Part shown: positions 17,484 to 27,289 of the stretch, in pieces
Layout: each line of letters opens with the position of its first letter
Numbering within the stretch: position 1 is the first letter of the stretch
Origin: GCA-2731375 sp002731375
Lineage (GTDB): Bacteria > Pseudomonadota > Alphaproteobacteria > GCA-2731375
Length of the DNA: 64,000 nucleotides
Reading direction: 5' to 3'
Assembly (NCBI GenBank): GCA_030752605.1
Contig: JASMDX010000055.1
Span: forward strand, 1-64,000
Translations under genes and position numbers: made by a program
The notes under the pieces: generated by a model
Seen by the model: only the letters and a program-made list of their open reading frames with translations
Told to the model about the DNA's origin: nothing
Databases searched by the model: none

Positions 17484-19019
17484 CTAACCAGACAGGGCGA
17501 TATCCCGCGCAGTTCGCTCGCGCAGGGTAGCCTTGACCACCTTGCCGTTGACGTTGCGCGGCAAATCATCGAGCAGGAAAAGATACTTCGGCTTTTTGTA
17601 ACCGGAGATATAATCGCGACAATGGGCGATCAGTTCACCCGCCGTGGTTGCCTGTCCTTGTTTCAGGGCCACATAGGCGACCACGCATTCTCCAAACTCC
17701 GCATCCGGGCCGGCGACCACGGCGACCTCGCGCACCGCCGGCGCCGTCTCCAGGGCCTGCTCCACCTCGCGAGAATAGACGTTCAGGCCGCCCGAGAGGA
17801 TCATGTCCTTGACCCGGTCCACCAGATATAAATAGCCGTCTTCATCAAATCGGCCCACATCGCCAGTGCGGAACCAGCCGTCCTTGTAGGCCACGGCATT
17901 GGCTTCCGCCCGATTGAAATATTCCCGCGCGATCATAGCCCGGCCCGGCGCGCCGCTGCGCAGTTGCACCTCGCCCGACTGTCCGGTCTCGACCGGGCCG
18001 CCCGCCTCGTCCGTCAATCGGATTTCCACGCCTGGCATGGGCCGGCCCACAGAGGTGGGTTTCAAGGTTTGTTCTTCCGGGCGCAGTACCGCCGGGATGC
18101 CACCCTCGGTCATGCCGTAAAAGACCCAAAGGCCCACGTTGGGCAGCGCCGCCGCCAGGCGTTCCTTCAGGCTGACGGGAAAGGCCTCGCCGGTGGCGGT
18201 CATGGTGCGAAGGCTGGGACAAGCGGCGGCGGTGGCCTCGATATGTTCCAGCAGCAACCGCGCCACGGTGGGCACCAGAGAGATGATGGAGATTTGATAT
18301 TTATCGATCAGCGCGATGGCCGCTGCCGCCTCAAACCGGGGCATCACCACGACGGAAGCGCCAAGGGTAAAACAAGTCACCAGCCGCGCCATGCCGACCC
18401 GGTGCGCGATCGGCGTCATGATCATGAAAATATCGCCGCCGCCTTGCTGGCAGAAGGTGGAGACTAGCAATTGCGCCGTGATTAAATTCGCATGGGTCAT
18501 GATCGAGCCTTTTGGCTGACCCGTCGTGCCCGAGGTATAGCCAATCATGGCATCATCGGGTTGGGGGGGCAGGTGCGGCGGCGGGACCTGGTCCCCGGCC
18601 TCGATCAATGCCTTCAGGTCCAGGGCATGCTCCGACGGTACGGTCATGATGTGCAGCACATCGCCGGGCAGTTCGGCAGCCCGCACCTCTTCGATCTGTT
18701 CCGGTCCATAGAGCACGGCGAACGGTTTCGAGTCCGAGACCAGAAAAGCCAACTCCCGGCCCACGGTCCATGTGGTAATGGGGATCGGCAAAGCGCCTGC
18801 CTTCCACAGGGCCGCCACGGCAACGACGAGCTCCAATGAATTGCCCACGTAAAGAATAACCCGGTCGCCCTGGTGCAGCCCTTTGGCCAGAAGGGCGTTA
18901 GCCATGCGGTTGCTTTGCCGGTCCAGTTCGCCAAAGCTCAGAACATCATCGCCATAAATGACCGCCGCCTTATCCGGCGTCCGGCCCGCATGCTGGCTCA
19001 ACAGGCCCGCGATTTTCAT
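17484..19019 (-). CDS. Class I adenylate-forming acyl-CoA synthetase
   Basis: A 511-residue AMP-forming ligase that activates a carboxylic acid to its CoA thioester. The phosphate loop is MIGYTSGTTGQPKGSI near residue 165, the AMP-binding segment is FYGMTEGGIP, the hinge is YLVDRVKDMILSGGLNVYS, and the catalytic Lys lies in NVNGKVVKATL close to the C-terminus. It has the usual length for medium-chain or aryl/cyclohexane-type synthetases. GGAGG precedes the ATG. It converges on the GFA gene and reads in the same direction as the zinc-free dehydrogenase 75 bp upstream. Confidence 0.9.
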   Translation of the reverse strand: MKIAGLLSQHAGRTPDKAAVIYGDDVLSFGELDRQSNRMANALLAKGLHQGDRVILYVGNSLELVVAVAALWKAGALPIPITTWTVGRELAFLVSDSKPFAVLYGPEQIEEVRAAELPGDVLHIMTVPSEHALDLKALIEAGDQVPPPHLPPQPDDAMIGYTSGTTGQPKGSIMTHANLITAQLLVSTFCQQGGGDIFMIMTPIAHRVGMARLVTCFTLGASVVVMPRFEAAAAIALIDKYQISIISLVPTVARLLLEHIEATAAACPSLRTMTATGEAFPVSLKERLAAALPNVGLWVFYGMTEGGIPAVLRPEEQTLKPTSVGRPMPGVEIRLTDEAGGPVETGQSGEVQLRSGAPGRAMIAREYFNRAEANAVAYKDGWFRTGDVGRFDEDGYLYLVDRVKDMILSGGLNVYSREVEQALETAPAVREVAVVAGPDAEFGECVVAYVALKQGQATTAGELIAHCRDYISGYKKPKYLFLLDDLPRNVNGKVVKATLRERTARDIALSG

Positions 19020-19094
19020 AACGCCTCCCTTCCGGCTTTCGCAGCAATCATGCCTGAAATCCGGCCACGGTCAAAGCGGGCGATGAAGCAGGGT

Positions 19095-20219
19095 CTAATC
19101 GTCCAAGGTTGGGTTAATCAGAAATTTCTCGCCTGTGGCCCGTTTGTTGTAGACGGCGATGGCATCCAGGTTCAGCAGATCGGCCAGGGAGACCTCCCTC
19201 GTGTAGGTGGAGGCAAAGGTGGTCTTAATCTCGTCCGCCACGCGCTGGCGCATGCGGCTGTCGACCTCCCGGCCCGCCTTCTGCAGGAATGGTGTCAACA
19301 ACCAGCCGCCCACCCCCCACATCATGCCGAAACCACGGTTGAACACTGTCGGGCCGATGTCCAGGCCGCCGTAGATATAGACCTGTTTATGCGTTGTGGA
19401 GCCATATCGGCTGTATTCCGTTGCCGTGCGGTTCAGGGCCGCTTCCATGCAGGTCAGGATATGCCCCGCCAACTTGCCGCCGCCGATGGCGTCAAAGGCA
19501 ATGGTGGCGCCGGTCTCGGCCAGGGCATCGATCAACTCGTCCATAAAATTTTCCGAAGACATATCGCAGATATACCTGGCGCCCATGTCTTTCAGAATCG
19601 CTGCCTGCTCTGGTTTGCGCACGATATTGACCAGATCAACGCCGTCGGCCAGGCAGATCTTGTTCAGCATCTGGCCTAGGTTGGAGGCGGCTGCCGTATG
19701 CACCAGGGCGCTGTGGCCTTCCATGCGCATGGTTTCCACCATGCCCTGGGCGGTCATGGGATTGACGAACCACGACGCCGCCTCGGCGGCCGTCACGCCA
19801 TCCGCCATCTCCAGGCATTGGTTGGCGCGGCAAACCTTATATTGCGCATAGGCCGCCCCGCCGATGACCGAGACCATTTTACCCATCAAGGCCTGGGCAC
19901 GCTCAGATGAGCCCGCGGCAACCACGACACCAGCGCCTTCATTGCCCACAGGCAGGGATTGATCCAGACGCCCGGCCATGGCCCGCATCATGGCTTCAGG
20001 CACATCAGCTGTAAGCACGGGGCTGTTGGCGGCACCGGATATTTTTGCCGTACTCATATCGGCGGCACCGAACAACAGGCCAAGGTCAGATGGATTGACC
20101 GGCGTTGCCTCGACCTGAACCACGACCTCGTTCTCGCCAGGTTCGGGCATGGGCACATCCGCCAGAACGATTTCAAGGGTGCCGCCGGTTTTGATGGTGG
20201 AGCGAAGTTGAAGTGCCAT
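19095..20219 (-). CDS. MDR-family (quinone-oxidoreductase-like) NADPH oxidoreductase
   Basis: A 374-residue member of the medium-chain dehydrogenase/reductase superfamily. The GroES-like domain contains VQVEATPVNPSDLGLLFG and VGNEGAGVVVAAG. The Rossmann part includes VNPMTAQGMVETMR and HTAAASNLGQMLNKIC. The Cys/His zinc ligands of alcohol dehydrogenases are absent, as in quinone oxidoreductases and trans-enoyl reductases. The ATG at 20219 has AGTAGGA upstream, and an earlier in-frame start at 20267 is rejected. It is divergent from the LLM flavoprotein gene and probably cotranscribed with the acyl-CoA synthetase downstream. Confidence 0.86.
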   Translation of the reverse strand: MALQLRSTIKTGGTLEIVLADVPMPEPGENEVVVQVEATPVNPSDLGLLFGAADMSTAKISGAANSPVLTADVPEAMMRAMAGRLDQSLPVGNEGAGVVVAAGSSERAQALMGKMVSVIGGAAYAQYKVCRANQCLEMADGVTAAEAASWFVNPMTAQGMVETMRMEGHSALVHTAAASNLGQMLNKICLADGVDLVNIVRKPEQAAILKDMGARYICDMSSENFMDELIDALAETGATIAFDAIGGGKLAGHILTCMEAALNRTATEYSRYGSTTHKQVYIYGGLDIGPTVFNRGFGMMWGVGGWLLTPFLQKAGREVDSRMRQRVADEIKTTFASTYTREVSLADLLNLDAIAVYNKRATGEKFLINPTLDD

Positions 20220-20304
20220 TGTCCTACTTCCGTTCTGCTGCTTAGACTGATCGAATTGACTGAACATGCTCTATATCATGAGCATCAACGAGCGGGAGAA
20301 AGAA

Positions 20305-21237
20305 ATGCCAGAAACCAAAACCGTCAAATTCGGCACCACCCTGCGTGCGCCCCACGATATCGAGGCGCTGTCGCGGCAAATAGAAGGCCTGGGCTATGAT
20401 GTCTTGGGCTGCGGCGAGCATGTCAGCTTTCACGGCGATACCGCGAACGGCCTGATCTCTTTATCTGTGGCAGCGGGTGCGACGACGAAAATTCAGTTGA
20501 TGAGCGCCATAACCCTGGTGCCGCTGTATCCCGCCGCCCTGTTGGCCAAGATGGGCGCGGCGCTGGATGTGGCCTCGAATGGGCGCTTTTCCCTGGGCGT
20601 GGGCGTGGGCGGTGAGTTCCCGAATGAGTTCGCGGCCTGCGGCGTGCCGGTGAACGAGCGCGGCGCCCGCACCGACGATGCGCTGGAGGTCATCACCCGC
20701 ACCTGGTCGGGCACCGATGTGACCTATGATGGCCGTTTTACCAAGTTGGAGAATTTCAGCCTGAAACCTTTGCCGATCCAGAAACCGCGCCCGCCAATCT
20801 GGGTTTCGGGACGGTCGGAGGCCGCCATGCAGCGGGCGGCGAAATACGCCGACGGCTGGCTACCCTATATGTATACGCCCGAACAGCTGGCCGAGAGCAT
20901 CACGAAAATCCGCGGCTATGGCGAAGATCTAGGTCGGGATATGTCGGACTTTACATTTGGCCTTTATATCTTTACCGCCATCCATGAAGATCACGAACTG
21001 GCGGTGCAATACGCCGCCGACCGCCTGAGCACGCAGTACGCCCAGGACTTCTCCAAGCTGGTGTATAAATTCGCCCTGGCTGGCGATCCCAACCGTTACA
21101 AGGCACGTTTGCAGGAATATGTTGATGCGGGCGCCAGCCTGATATTGGTCTCCTCCGCCTGTCCCGATGATTATATCGACACCAACGTGGCGATGATCGC
21201 GGACCAGGTTCTCCCCGCCTTTCGGCCTGAGAGGTGA
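20305..21237 (+). CDS. LLM-class flavin-dependent oxidoreductase
   Basis: A 310-residue luciferase-like monooxygenase-fold protein, the group that contains FMN monooxygenases and F420-dependent enzymes. Recognisable segments are YDVLGCGEHVSFHGDT, FSLGVGVGGEFPNEFAACGV, RTDDALEVITRTWSG and PPIWVSGRSEAAMQRAAKYAD, the last being the flavin-phosphate strand. The ATG at 20305 follows GGGAG; an upstream ATG at 20278 has none. The 85-bp divergent spacer with the MDR gene should hold both promoters. Flavin type and substrate are not determined. Confidence 0.85.
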   Translation: MPETKTVKFGTTLRAPHDIEALSRQIEGLGYDVLGCGEHVSFHGDTANGLISLSVAAGATTKIQLMSAITLVPLYPAALLAKMGAALDVASNGRFSLGVGVGGEFPNEFAACGVPVNERGARTDDALEVITRTWSGTDVTYDGRFTKLENFSLKPLPIQKPRPPIWVSGRSEAAMQRAAKYADGWLPYMYTPEQLAESITKIRGYGEDLGRDMSDFTFGLYIFTAIHEDHELAVQYAADRLSTQYAQDFSKLVYKFALAGDPNRYKARLQEYVDAGASLILVSSACPDDYIDTNVAMIADQVLPAFRPER

Positions 21238-21306
21238 AACGAACGTCGCCTTGCCGTAGTATGATTTGAACAAACAGCCAATTTCGAATGATGGAGCAAT
21301 TTCCCA

Positions 21307-22386
21307 ATGAGTAAGCGGAACTATCGAATCGCGTTGATACCAGGTGATGGCATCGGCCACGAAGTAGTGCCGGCGGCGGCAACCGTGCTGGAAAAAGTGG
21401 GGAGAAAACAAGGCTTTAGCTTTGAATGGACCGAGTTCGACTGGAGCTGCGAACGTTATTCTAAGGTGGGCGCGATGATGCCCGACGACGGGCCGGAACA
21501 GCTGGCCGCCTTTGACGGCATCTTCCTCGGAGCCGTTGGTTATCCCGGCGTACCGGATCATATCTCACTGTGGGGACTGTTGATCCCGATCCGGCGTGCC
21601 TTTGACCAATACGCTAATGTACGGCCCTTGAAACTGTTCGAGGGCGTCGAAAGTCCCCTGGCAGGCCGGGGAGCCGGCGATATCGACATGGTCATCGTGC
21701 GCGAAAACGCAGAAGGCGAATATTCCCAGATGGGCGGGCGCATCTATGCCGGCACCGAGCGTGAGACCGTGATCCAAGAGGCCGTCTTCACCCGTCATGG
21801 CGTCGACCGTATCCTGCGCCACGCATTCGAGCTGGCGACAAAACGCGCGGCGGAGCGCAGCAAGCAGGGCCGGGTGACCTCGGCCACCAAATCGAACGGC
21901 ATCATCCATACCATGCCGTATTGGGACGAACGCTTTGAATTGATGGCGGCGGACTACCCCGACATCATCACGGATCAGTTCCACATCGACATTCTCTCGG
22001 CGCATTTTGTTCAGCATCCCGACTGGTTCGACGTAGTCGTCGGCTCCAACCTGTTCGGCGATATTCTCTCCGACCTGGGCGCCGCCGTGGTCGGCGGCAT
22101 GGGCCTGGCACCCGCCGCGAATTTAAATCCCGAAAGCAAGCATCCCTCCATGTTCGAACCGGTGCATGGTTCCGCACCCGATATCATGGGTAAGGGCATC
22201 GCCAATCCGATTGCGCAGATCTGGACCGGAGCGATGATGCTGGACCATCTGGGCGAGGGCGACGGCGCCCGCGCCATCGAAGCCGCCATCGCCGCCGTGC
22301 TGGCCGATGGCTCGGTGCGCACGCCGGACCTGGACGGCCTAGCCGACACCAATACCCTGGCCCAGGCCATCGCCGATGCCTTGTAG
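21307..22386 (+). CDS. Tartrate / D-malate dehydrogenase (isocitrate/isopropylmalate dehydrogenase family)
   Basis: A 359-residue NAD- and metal-dependent oxidative decarboxylase. It has the family N-terminus IALIPGDGIGHEVVPAA, the substrate-Arg segments RRAFDQYANVRP and IVRENAEGEYSQMGG, SATKSNGI, and the metal-binding aspartates in FGDILSDLGAAVVGGMG. The C-terminal MFEPVHGSAPDIMGKGIANP is diagnostic. LWGLLIPIRRAFDQYAN favours tartrate dehydrogenase (TtuC) or D-malate dehydrogenase (DmlA) over isopropylmalate dehydrogenase. No leucine genes are nearby, which agrees. It is followed 31 bp later by an MFS transporter. Confidence 0.88.
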   Translation: MSKRNYRIALIPGDGIGHEVVPAAATVLEKVGRKQGFSFEWTEFDWSCERYSKVGAMMPDDGPEQLAAFDGIFLGAVGYPGVPDHISLWGLLIPIRRAFDQYANVRPLKLFEGVESPLAGRGAGDIDMVIVRENAEGEYSQMGGRIYAGTERETVIQEAVFTRHGVDRILRHAFELATKRAAERSKQGRVTSATKSNGIIHTMPYWDERFELMAADYPDIITDQFHIDILSAHFVQHPDWFDVVVGSNLFGDILSDLGAAVVGGMGLAPAANLNPESKHPSMFEPVHGSAPDIMGKGIANPIAQIWTGAMMLDHLGEGDGARAIEAAIAAVLADGSVRTPDLDGLADTNTLAQAIADAL

Positions 22387-22417
22387 TGATGTGCCGTAGA
22401 GGTTTTCAGGACATGTG

Positions 22418-23989
22418 ATGAGCATCGTTGGCGCTACCCCCACCGCCGACGGCGCCGCGCTGCGCCAACGCTTTGGGCCGGTCTATGTCTGGCTGGTGAC
22501 CCTGACCGTGATGTCGGGGGGCATCGCCATGGGCCTGGCCTCGTCCATGGTCAATGTCGCCGTGCCCTCGGTTGTCGGCGCCTTCGGCGTTGGCCTGGAC
22601 GAGGCGCAATGGATGGCGACCGGCTTTCTGGCCACCATGTCTGTCTCGATGCTGGTCAGTTCATGGCTAATCGAGGTGCTGGGCCAGCGCATTACGTTTA
22701 TCGCCATCCTAACCATATTCGGCGTCGGCTCTTTCATGAGCGCGGTGGCACCCAACATCGATATTCTGATCGTTGGGCGTGTCTTGCAGGGCGCGGCCAA
22801 TGGCGTCGGACAGCCCTTGGCCATGTTCACCATGTTCTCGGTCTTTCCGCCAGAGAAGCGTGGCCTGGCGATCGGCATTCAGGGCCTAGTCAGCGTGCTA
22901 TCGCCCACCTTTGGCCCGATCGTCGGCGGCATCGCCATCGATAGTATTTCATGGCGCTATTTATTTTTCCTGCCCCTGCCATTTTGCCTGCCAGCCATGA
23001 TGATGGGGCTGGTCTTCATGCCGACCAAGAAACTGGCGCGGCGCCTGCCACCCTTTGACTGGATTGGCCTGGCGCTGATCCTGGTCATCGTCGTCAGCGC
23101 CTTCAGCGCCATTTCCAATGGCCCACGGGTGGGCTGGGACGCAGATTCCGTGGTCTACCGTCTGTGGGGTAGCGCCGGAGGCTTGCTCGTCTTCATTCTG
23201 TGGGAACTGCGCGCGCCCTATCCTCTGCTGGATTTGAGCCTGTTCCGCAACCCGCAGTTCGCGCTGACCATGATGGCGGGCTTCGTTTTTGGTGCGGGGC
23301 TGTTCGCATCGGGTTATTTCATCCCGATTTTCGTGCAGACTATCCAAAACTACAGCGCCACCCGCGCCGGGCTGTTGCTGGCCACGGGGGGCGTGGTGAT
23401 GATGATTTTCTTCCCGCTCTCGGGCCGCATCACGGACTCCATTCCGGCCCATATCCCCATCGCCTCCGGCTTGTTGATTTTTAGTATTGGCTTTTTTATG
23501 ATCCGGGCAGTCGATGTAAACACCACATTCTGGGTCATGGCAGCCTATACCGCCGTCAACCGGGTTGGCCTTTCCCTGGCCATTCCTTCGCTCAGCGTGG
23601 CGGCGTTGCGGGCGGTGTCGGCGGACAAGCTGGCGCGCGCGGCATCCGTCGGGACCTTTTTCCGCAATTTTGGCGGCGGTCTGGGCATAACTTTATTGAC
23701 GGCGCTTTTCCTGCAACGCAGCCAGTATCATGGTGAAGCCTTCACCGACACCCAGACTTGGGCCAACGCCACCACCGTAGAGTTGCTGGGCAATATCCGC
23801 CACCTGCTGGCTGGCACCGGTCTGCCGGAAGTCATCCAGAAGGCCGGCGCACTGAACTATCTCGGCGAAGTGGTCTTAGCGCAAGCCAGCACCCTGGCCT
23901 TCAAGGATACCTTCCTGGCTATTTCCCTCGTAGGTTTTCTGGCCGTGGGCCCGGCCTGGATGATCGGGCACATCGGCAAGCCTCGCTAG
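22418..23989 (+). CDS. DHA2-family MFS drug/organic-anion transporter, EmrB-like
   Basis: A 523-residue inner-membrane transporter with about 14 hydrophobic segments, as expected for the DHA2 family. Early motifs are VNVAVPSVVGAFGVG (motif D1 region), ATGFLATMSVSMLVSSWL, and LIVGRVLQGAANGVGQPLA (motif B/C region). The ATG at 22418 is preferred to the GTG three bases earlier. It follows the tartrate dehydrogenase-like gene in the same direction, so it might move a related acid. There is no EmrA-like membrane fusion partner next to it. Confidence 0.9.
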   Translation: MSIVGATPTADGAALRQRFGPVYVWLVTLTVMSGGIAMGLASSMVNVAVPSVVGAFGVGLDEAQWMATGFLATMSVSMLVSSWLIEVLGQRITFIAILTIFGVGSFMSAVAPNIDILIVGRVLQGAANGVGQPLAMFTMFSVFPPEKRGLAIGIQGLVSVLSPTFGPIVGGIAIDSISWRYLFFLPLPFCLPAMMMGLVFMPTKKLARRLPPFDWIGLALILVIVVSAFSAISNGPRVGWDADSVVYRLWGSAGGLLVFILWELRAPYPLLDLSLFRNPQFALTMMAGFVFGAGLFASGYFIPIFVQTIQNYSATRAGLLLATGGVVMMIFFPLSGRITDSIPAHIPIASGLLIFSIGFFMIRAVDVNTTFWVMAAYTAVNRVGLSLAIPSLSVAALRAVSADKLARAASVGTFFRNFGGGLGITLLTALFLQRSQYHGEAFTDTQTWANATTVELLGNIRHLLAGTGLPEVIQKAGALNYLGEVVLAQASTLAFKDTFLAISLVGFLAVGPAWMIGHIGKPR

Positions 23990-24001
23990 CTTAATTCCGG
24001 T

Positions 24002-25384
24002 CTACCGGTTAACTATATCCAGCTTTGAAAGATCGATGGCCTTGACCGTTGCACGCTCGAAATCCGACGTAAACGGAAATGGCCGCGTGGCGTCAAAACC
24101 GACCTTGGTGCCAAGATAATCGGGGAATGTCGGATTGAGGCCGTGGCCGAAGACGTCTTCGACCTTCAAGATTCCTGTGGCAGCATCCAGCCGGGTGATC
24201 ATGGCCCATTCGACGTCCGATGGATCGTGGATATCCACGTCGTCATCGACCACAGTCACCATTTTCAAGGGCGCGAAGGCGGCGAAGGCGGCCATGATGG
24301 CCTGCTTGCCCCAGCCAGCCCGGACTTGTTTGATCTGCACCACGGCGTGATAAAAGCCGCAGCCACCGTGAGTGAAATAGACATCCCGCACGCCGGGCAC
24401 CTGTTTGCGCAGCAGGCTCAGGACATTGGCTTCACCCAACAGGCCGACGGAATTGTAGACCTCCGCCCCCGACAGGATGGAATGAAAGATCGGTTTTTTG
24501 CGCCGATGCACCTTCAGCACACGGACCTTGGGGCGCTTGTCCTTGCGCGCGTAATAGCCGGTAACTTCGGCGAAAGGGCCTTCGTTGATGGTTTCGCCCG
24601 GCGTGATTTCGCATTCCAGGGCATACATAGCGTTAGCCACCATCTCGACGTCGGACTTAACACCACGCACCAGTTCCAACGGCGCACCGTGAATTTCACT
24701 GGCGATGCCCAGCTCGTCCCGGTCCGCCGGCGCCGCCTCAGCCGGCGCGGCGCCGGCGAAATGCAGGCCCGGCCCCACGCCCACGTTGAGAGTCAGGGGC
24801 AGCGACTGGCCAAGTTTAGCGGCTTTTTCCAGATACAGTTCCAAATGCCGCCCGGCATCAATGTTGATCGCCAGGGTATTCTTGTTGACCACCTGAAAGC
24901 GCTGGATGGAGGCGTTGCGCACGCCGGTTTCGGGATCCTTGGCGATGATCACAGCGGCATCGAAATACGGCCCCGCATCCTTCAGAGCATGAGTCGGCAC
25001 GGGCAGCTTTTTCAAGTTCACCGTGCGCTCGGTAACATCAAGCACCGGTCCGCTTTTGACCACCACCGGGTCAGCCGGATTGGCCTGCCAATTGCCGATA
25101 CAATCCGAGATATATTGCGGCAGATCGTCCACATCCCGCGAAAATATATGGCCCAACAGCTCCCGCGACCAATAAAGCCCCATGAAGACGGGATGATCGT
25201 AGCCTTTGACGTTTTCGAACAACACTGCCTTAGGGCTGCCTTCATATTTCGCCGCAATGCCCGCCAGATCAAACCTGGGATCGACCTCGGAGCGTACCCG
25301 GACCAGCCGGCCCTTTTTATCAAGCTCCTCGATGATGGCGCCGAGATCGGCGATCAGAGCGGGACTGTTCTTGGACCTGGCCAT
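24002..25384 (-). CDS. UbiD-family prenyl-FMN decarboxylase
   Basis: A 460-residue decarboxylase dependent on prenylated FMN. The catalytic set is visible as NASIQRFQVVNKNTLAINID (Arg) and ECEITPGETINEGPFAEVTG (the Glu residues). The C-terminal VTVVDDDVDIHDPSDVEWA and TKVGFDATRPF are typical. No UbiX prenyltransferase gene is adjacent, so the cofactor must be supplied from elsewhere. The gene is divergent from a TauD-like dioxygenase gene (170-bp spacer). It is closer in feel to the non-ubiquinone UbiD-like enzymes acting on aromatic or alpha,beta-unsaturated acids. Confidence 0.88.
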   Translation of the reverse strand: MARSKNSPALIADLGAIIEELDKKGRLVRVRSEVDPRFDLAGIAAKYEGSPKAVLFENVKGYDHPVFMGLYWSRELLGHIFSRDVDDLPQYISDCIGNWQANPADPVVVKSGPVLDVTERTVNLKKLPVPTHALKDAGPYFDAAVIIAKDPETGVRNASIQRFQVVNKNTLAINIDAGRHLELYLEKAAKLGQSLPLTLNVGVGPGLHFAGAAPAEAAPADRDELGIASEIHGAPLELVRGVKSDVEMVANAMYALECEITPGETINEGPFAEVTGYYARKDKRPKVRVLKVHRRKKPIFHSILSGAEVYNSVGLLGEANVLSLLRKQVPGVRDVYFTHGGCGFYHAVVQIKQVRAGWGKQAIMAAFAAFAPLKMVTVVDDDVDIHDPSDVEWAMITRLDAATGILKVEDVFGHGLNPTFPDYLGTKVGFDATRPFPFTSDFERATVKAIDLSKLDIVNR

Positions 25385-25554
25385 GGCGGGCTTACCTCAA
25401 CTGTTCGGATATCGCGTTGGATGCGAATACTAGCCCCATCGAGGGGCTACGGAAATATTTCATCGCAACAATGCGCCTCGCCGCATAAGTTGAGCGATTG
25501 CCAAATGTGGGCGATCCTGGATAATGGCAGGCAAATATAATTGGGGGAATTTAC

Positions 25555-26640
25555 ATGTCTGATGATCTGCCGCGTTTCGATGGCGCCTGGAGCGGTCCTG
25601 AACTGGCGCGGACGCCGGAGAGGTGGACGATTGAGCTGACGCCGGATGAAATCGATGATCTGGACCGAGCCATCACGGAACTGGAAAAAACGGCGATCGT
25701 GGACATCACCAAGGCTGATGCGCCGTTGCCGTATTTGGCATCCCGGCTGGCGGAAATGCGCGAGACTATTTTGCATGGCCAGGGCTTCATGTTGATCACG
25801 GGTTTCCCTATCGAACGCTATTCCTTGGAACAGGCCGCGCGGGCTTTCTGGGCCGTGGGTGCGCACGTCGGAGTTGCCGTATCGCAGAACGCCAAGGGGC
25901 ATGCCCTGGGTCATGTCCGGGATCTGGGCTTTGACCCTAATGTGCCCAGCGCGCGTGGCTATCAATCCAACGCCCGGCTGCCCTATCATTGCGATTCCGG
26001 CGATATCGTAGCGCTGTTGTCGGTCCGGACGTCAAAGTCGGGCGGACTGTCCAGCCTTGTTTCCTCCCTCGCCTTGTACAATGCCATGGCCGAACGGCGG
26101 CCGGATCTGGCCCGTATCCTGATGCAACCATCATACCGGGACCGCCGGGACGAAATTCCGCAAGGCCGCAAGCCCTGGTTTCCCATGCCCGTCTTTAATC
26201 CCCATGAAGGGCGTTTGTTCACCAATTTCGTCCGCAGCGGCATCCGCAAGGCGCAAAGGTTTGACGAAGTGCCCCGGATCACCGAACAACAGGAAGAGGC
26301 GTTCGACTACCTCGACGCCCTGGCCGATGACCCGGAGTTCCACCTTGATATTACGTTCGGTCCCGGCGACATGCAGTTCGTCAGCAATCACAGCATCCTG
26401 CATAGCCGCACCGCGTTTGAAGATTGGGGTGAGCCGGAAAAGAGCCGCCATCTGCTACGGCTTTGGCTCGCCTGCGCCGGAGGGCCGGCATTACCGGCGG
26501 TCTATGAGGAACAACAGGGCCTGAATGCTGACGGACGTCCCCTGGGCATCCATTGTCCGGGCGTGGTCCTAAACGCCGACCTAAAGGTCATGGACGGCGG
26601 CGCCGGCGCCTCGGAAACGCGGCTGAAACAGCCCGCCTGA
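25555..26640 (+). CDS. TauD/TfdA-family dioxygenase, gamma-butyrobetaine hydroxylase-like
   Basis: A 361-residue Fe(II)/2-oxoglutarate oxygenase candidate. The metal site is LPYHCDSGDIVALLSV (HxD near residues 144-146), the distal His is in VSNHSILHSRTAFED, and the 2-oxoglutarate Arg is in SRHLLRLWL. It is longer than the operon-borne TauD-like protein and distinct from it. A TGGGGGA site precedes the ATG. It is divergent from the ubiD-like gene and followed by a decayed phosphoesterase gene. The substrate is unknown. Confidence 0.84.
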   Translation: MSDDLPRFDGAWSGPELARTPERWTIELTPDEIDDLDRAITELEKTAIVDITKADAPLPYLASRLAEMRETILHGQGFMLITGFPIERYSLEQAARAFWAVGAHVGVAVSQNAKGHALGHVRDLGFDPNVPSARGYQSNARLPYHCDSGDIVALLSVRTSKSGGLSSLVSSLALYNAMAERRPDLARILMQPSYRDRRDEIPQGRKPWFPMPVFNPHEGRLFTNFVRSGIRKAQRFDEVPRITEQQEEAFDYLDALADDPEFHLDITFGPGDMQFVSNHSILHSRTAFEDWGEPEKSRHLLRLWLACAGGPALPAVYEEQQGLNADGRPLGIHCPGVVLNADLKVMDGGAGASETRLKQPA

Positions 26641-26742
26641 CGAGTACCCTTTCTGAAATTCAGACACAACTGTATTGAACCAATGGCGACCGACTAAGCC
26701 CAAGACACCTCGGACTTTACCCACCGCAGGCGGGCGGGTTAG

Positions 26743-27269
26743 CACCGTATTGCCATTCGTGCCTTTCAGATCATCTTCCTGCTGCACATTTATCCGGCCT
26801 GGCTCCTGCTACCCGACCTGCCAGTGGCTGGCGAATTGCAAATCCTGGGCGGCATGGGGCTGATCTTGTCATCCCTGCTGATCCCGTTCGGAACCCTTTC
26901 GAGGGTCTTTTTCGTCAACCAGAGCGTGATCGACCGCCTTATCTGAGCCGGCGGCCTGACCATGGGCTGGGCCTCATCGCTTCTGGTTTTCACGATCATG
27001 CGTGATGCCGCCATGCCGCTGCCGAACATAGCAAGCTGGCAAAAGGAAAGCGCCGTTGCGGTTCCGGGGTTTGCCACCGCCCAGATTTCCAACCTGCATA
27101 TCGGCTCCACGATCAAGCGCGACTATGTCCAAGTCGTCGTCGGACGGGTGAACGGGCTGAATCCGGACGTAATCGCAATGACCGCGATATCGTTGATAAG
27201 GCGATTTATTTCCCCCAGAGGCTTGGGTATTCTGTTTCGCAGCAAGCCAAACGCATCACAAGAGTTTAA
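26743..27269 (+). pseudogene. Decayed membrane-anchored metallophosphoesterase
   Basis: One frame from 26743 gives hydrophobic helices (FQIIFLLHIYPAWLLLPDLP, GLILSSLLIPFGTLSRVFF), is cut by a TGA at 26944-26946, and then continues GGLTMGWASSLLVF. The phosphoesterase domain begins TAQISNLHIGSTIKRDYVQ and VNGLNPDVIAMT. The metal-ligand Asp of ISDLHIG reads Asn. After MT the frame must shift by one base to give DIVDKAIYFPQ, ending at TAA 27267-27269. The remaining two-thirds of the catalytic domain is absent. It resembles the YaeI/YkuE-type membrane phosphoesterases. Confidence 0.72.
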
Positions 27270-27289
27270 CGTTCCTCGTATGCAATTAT

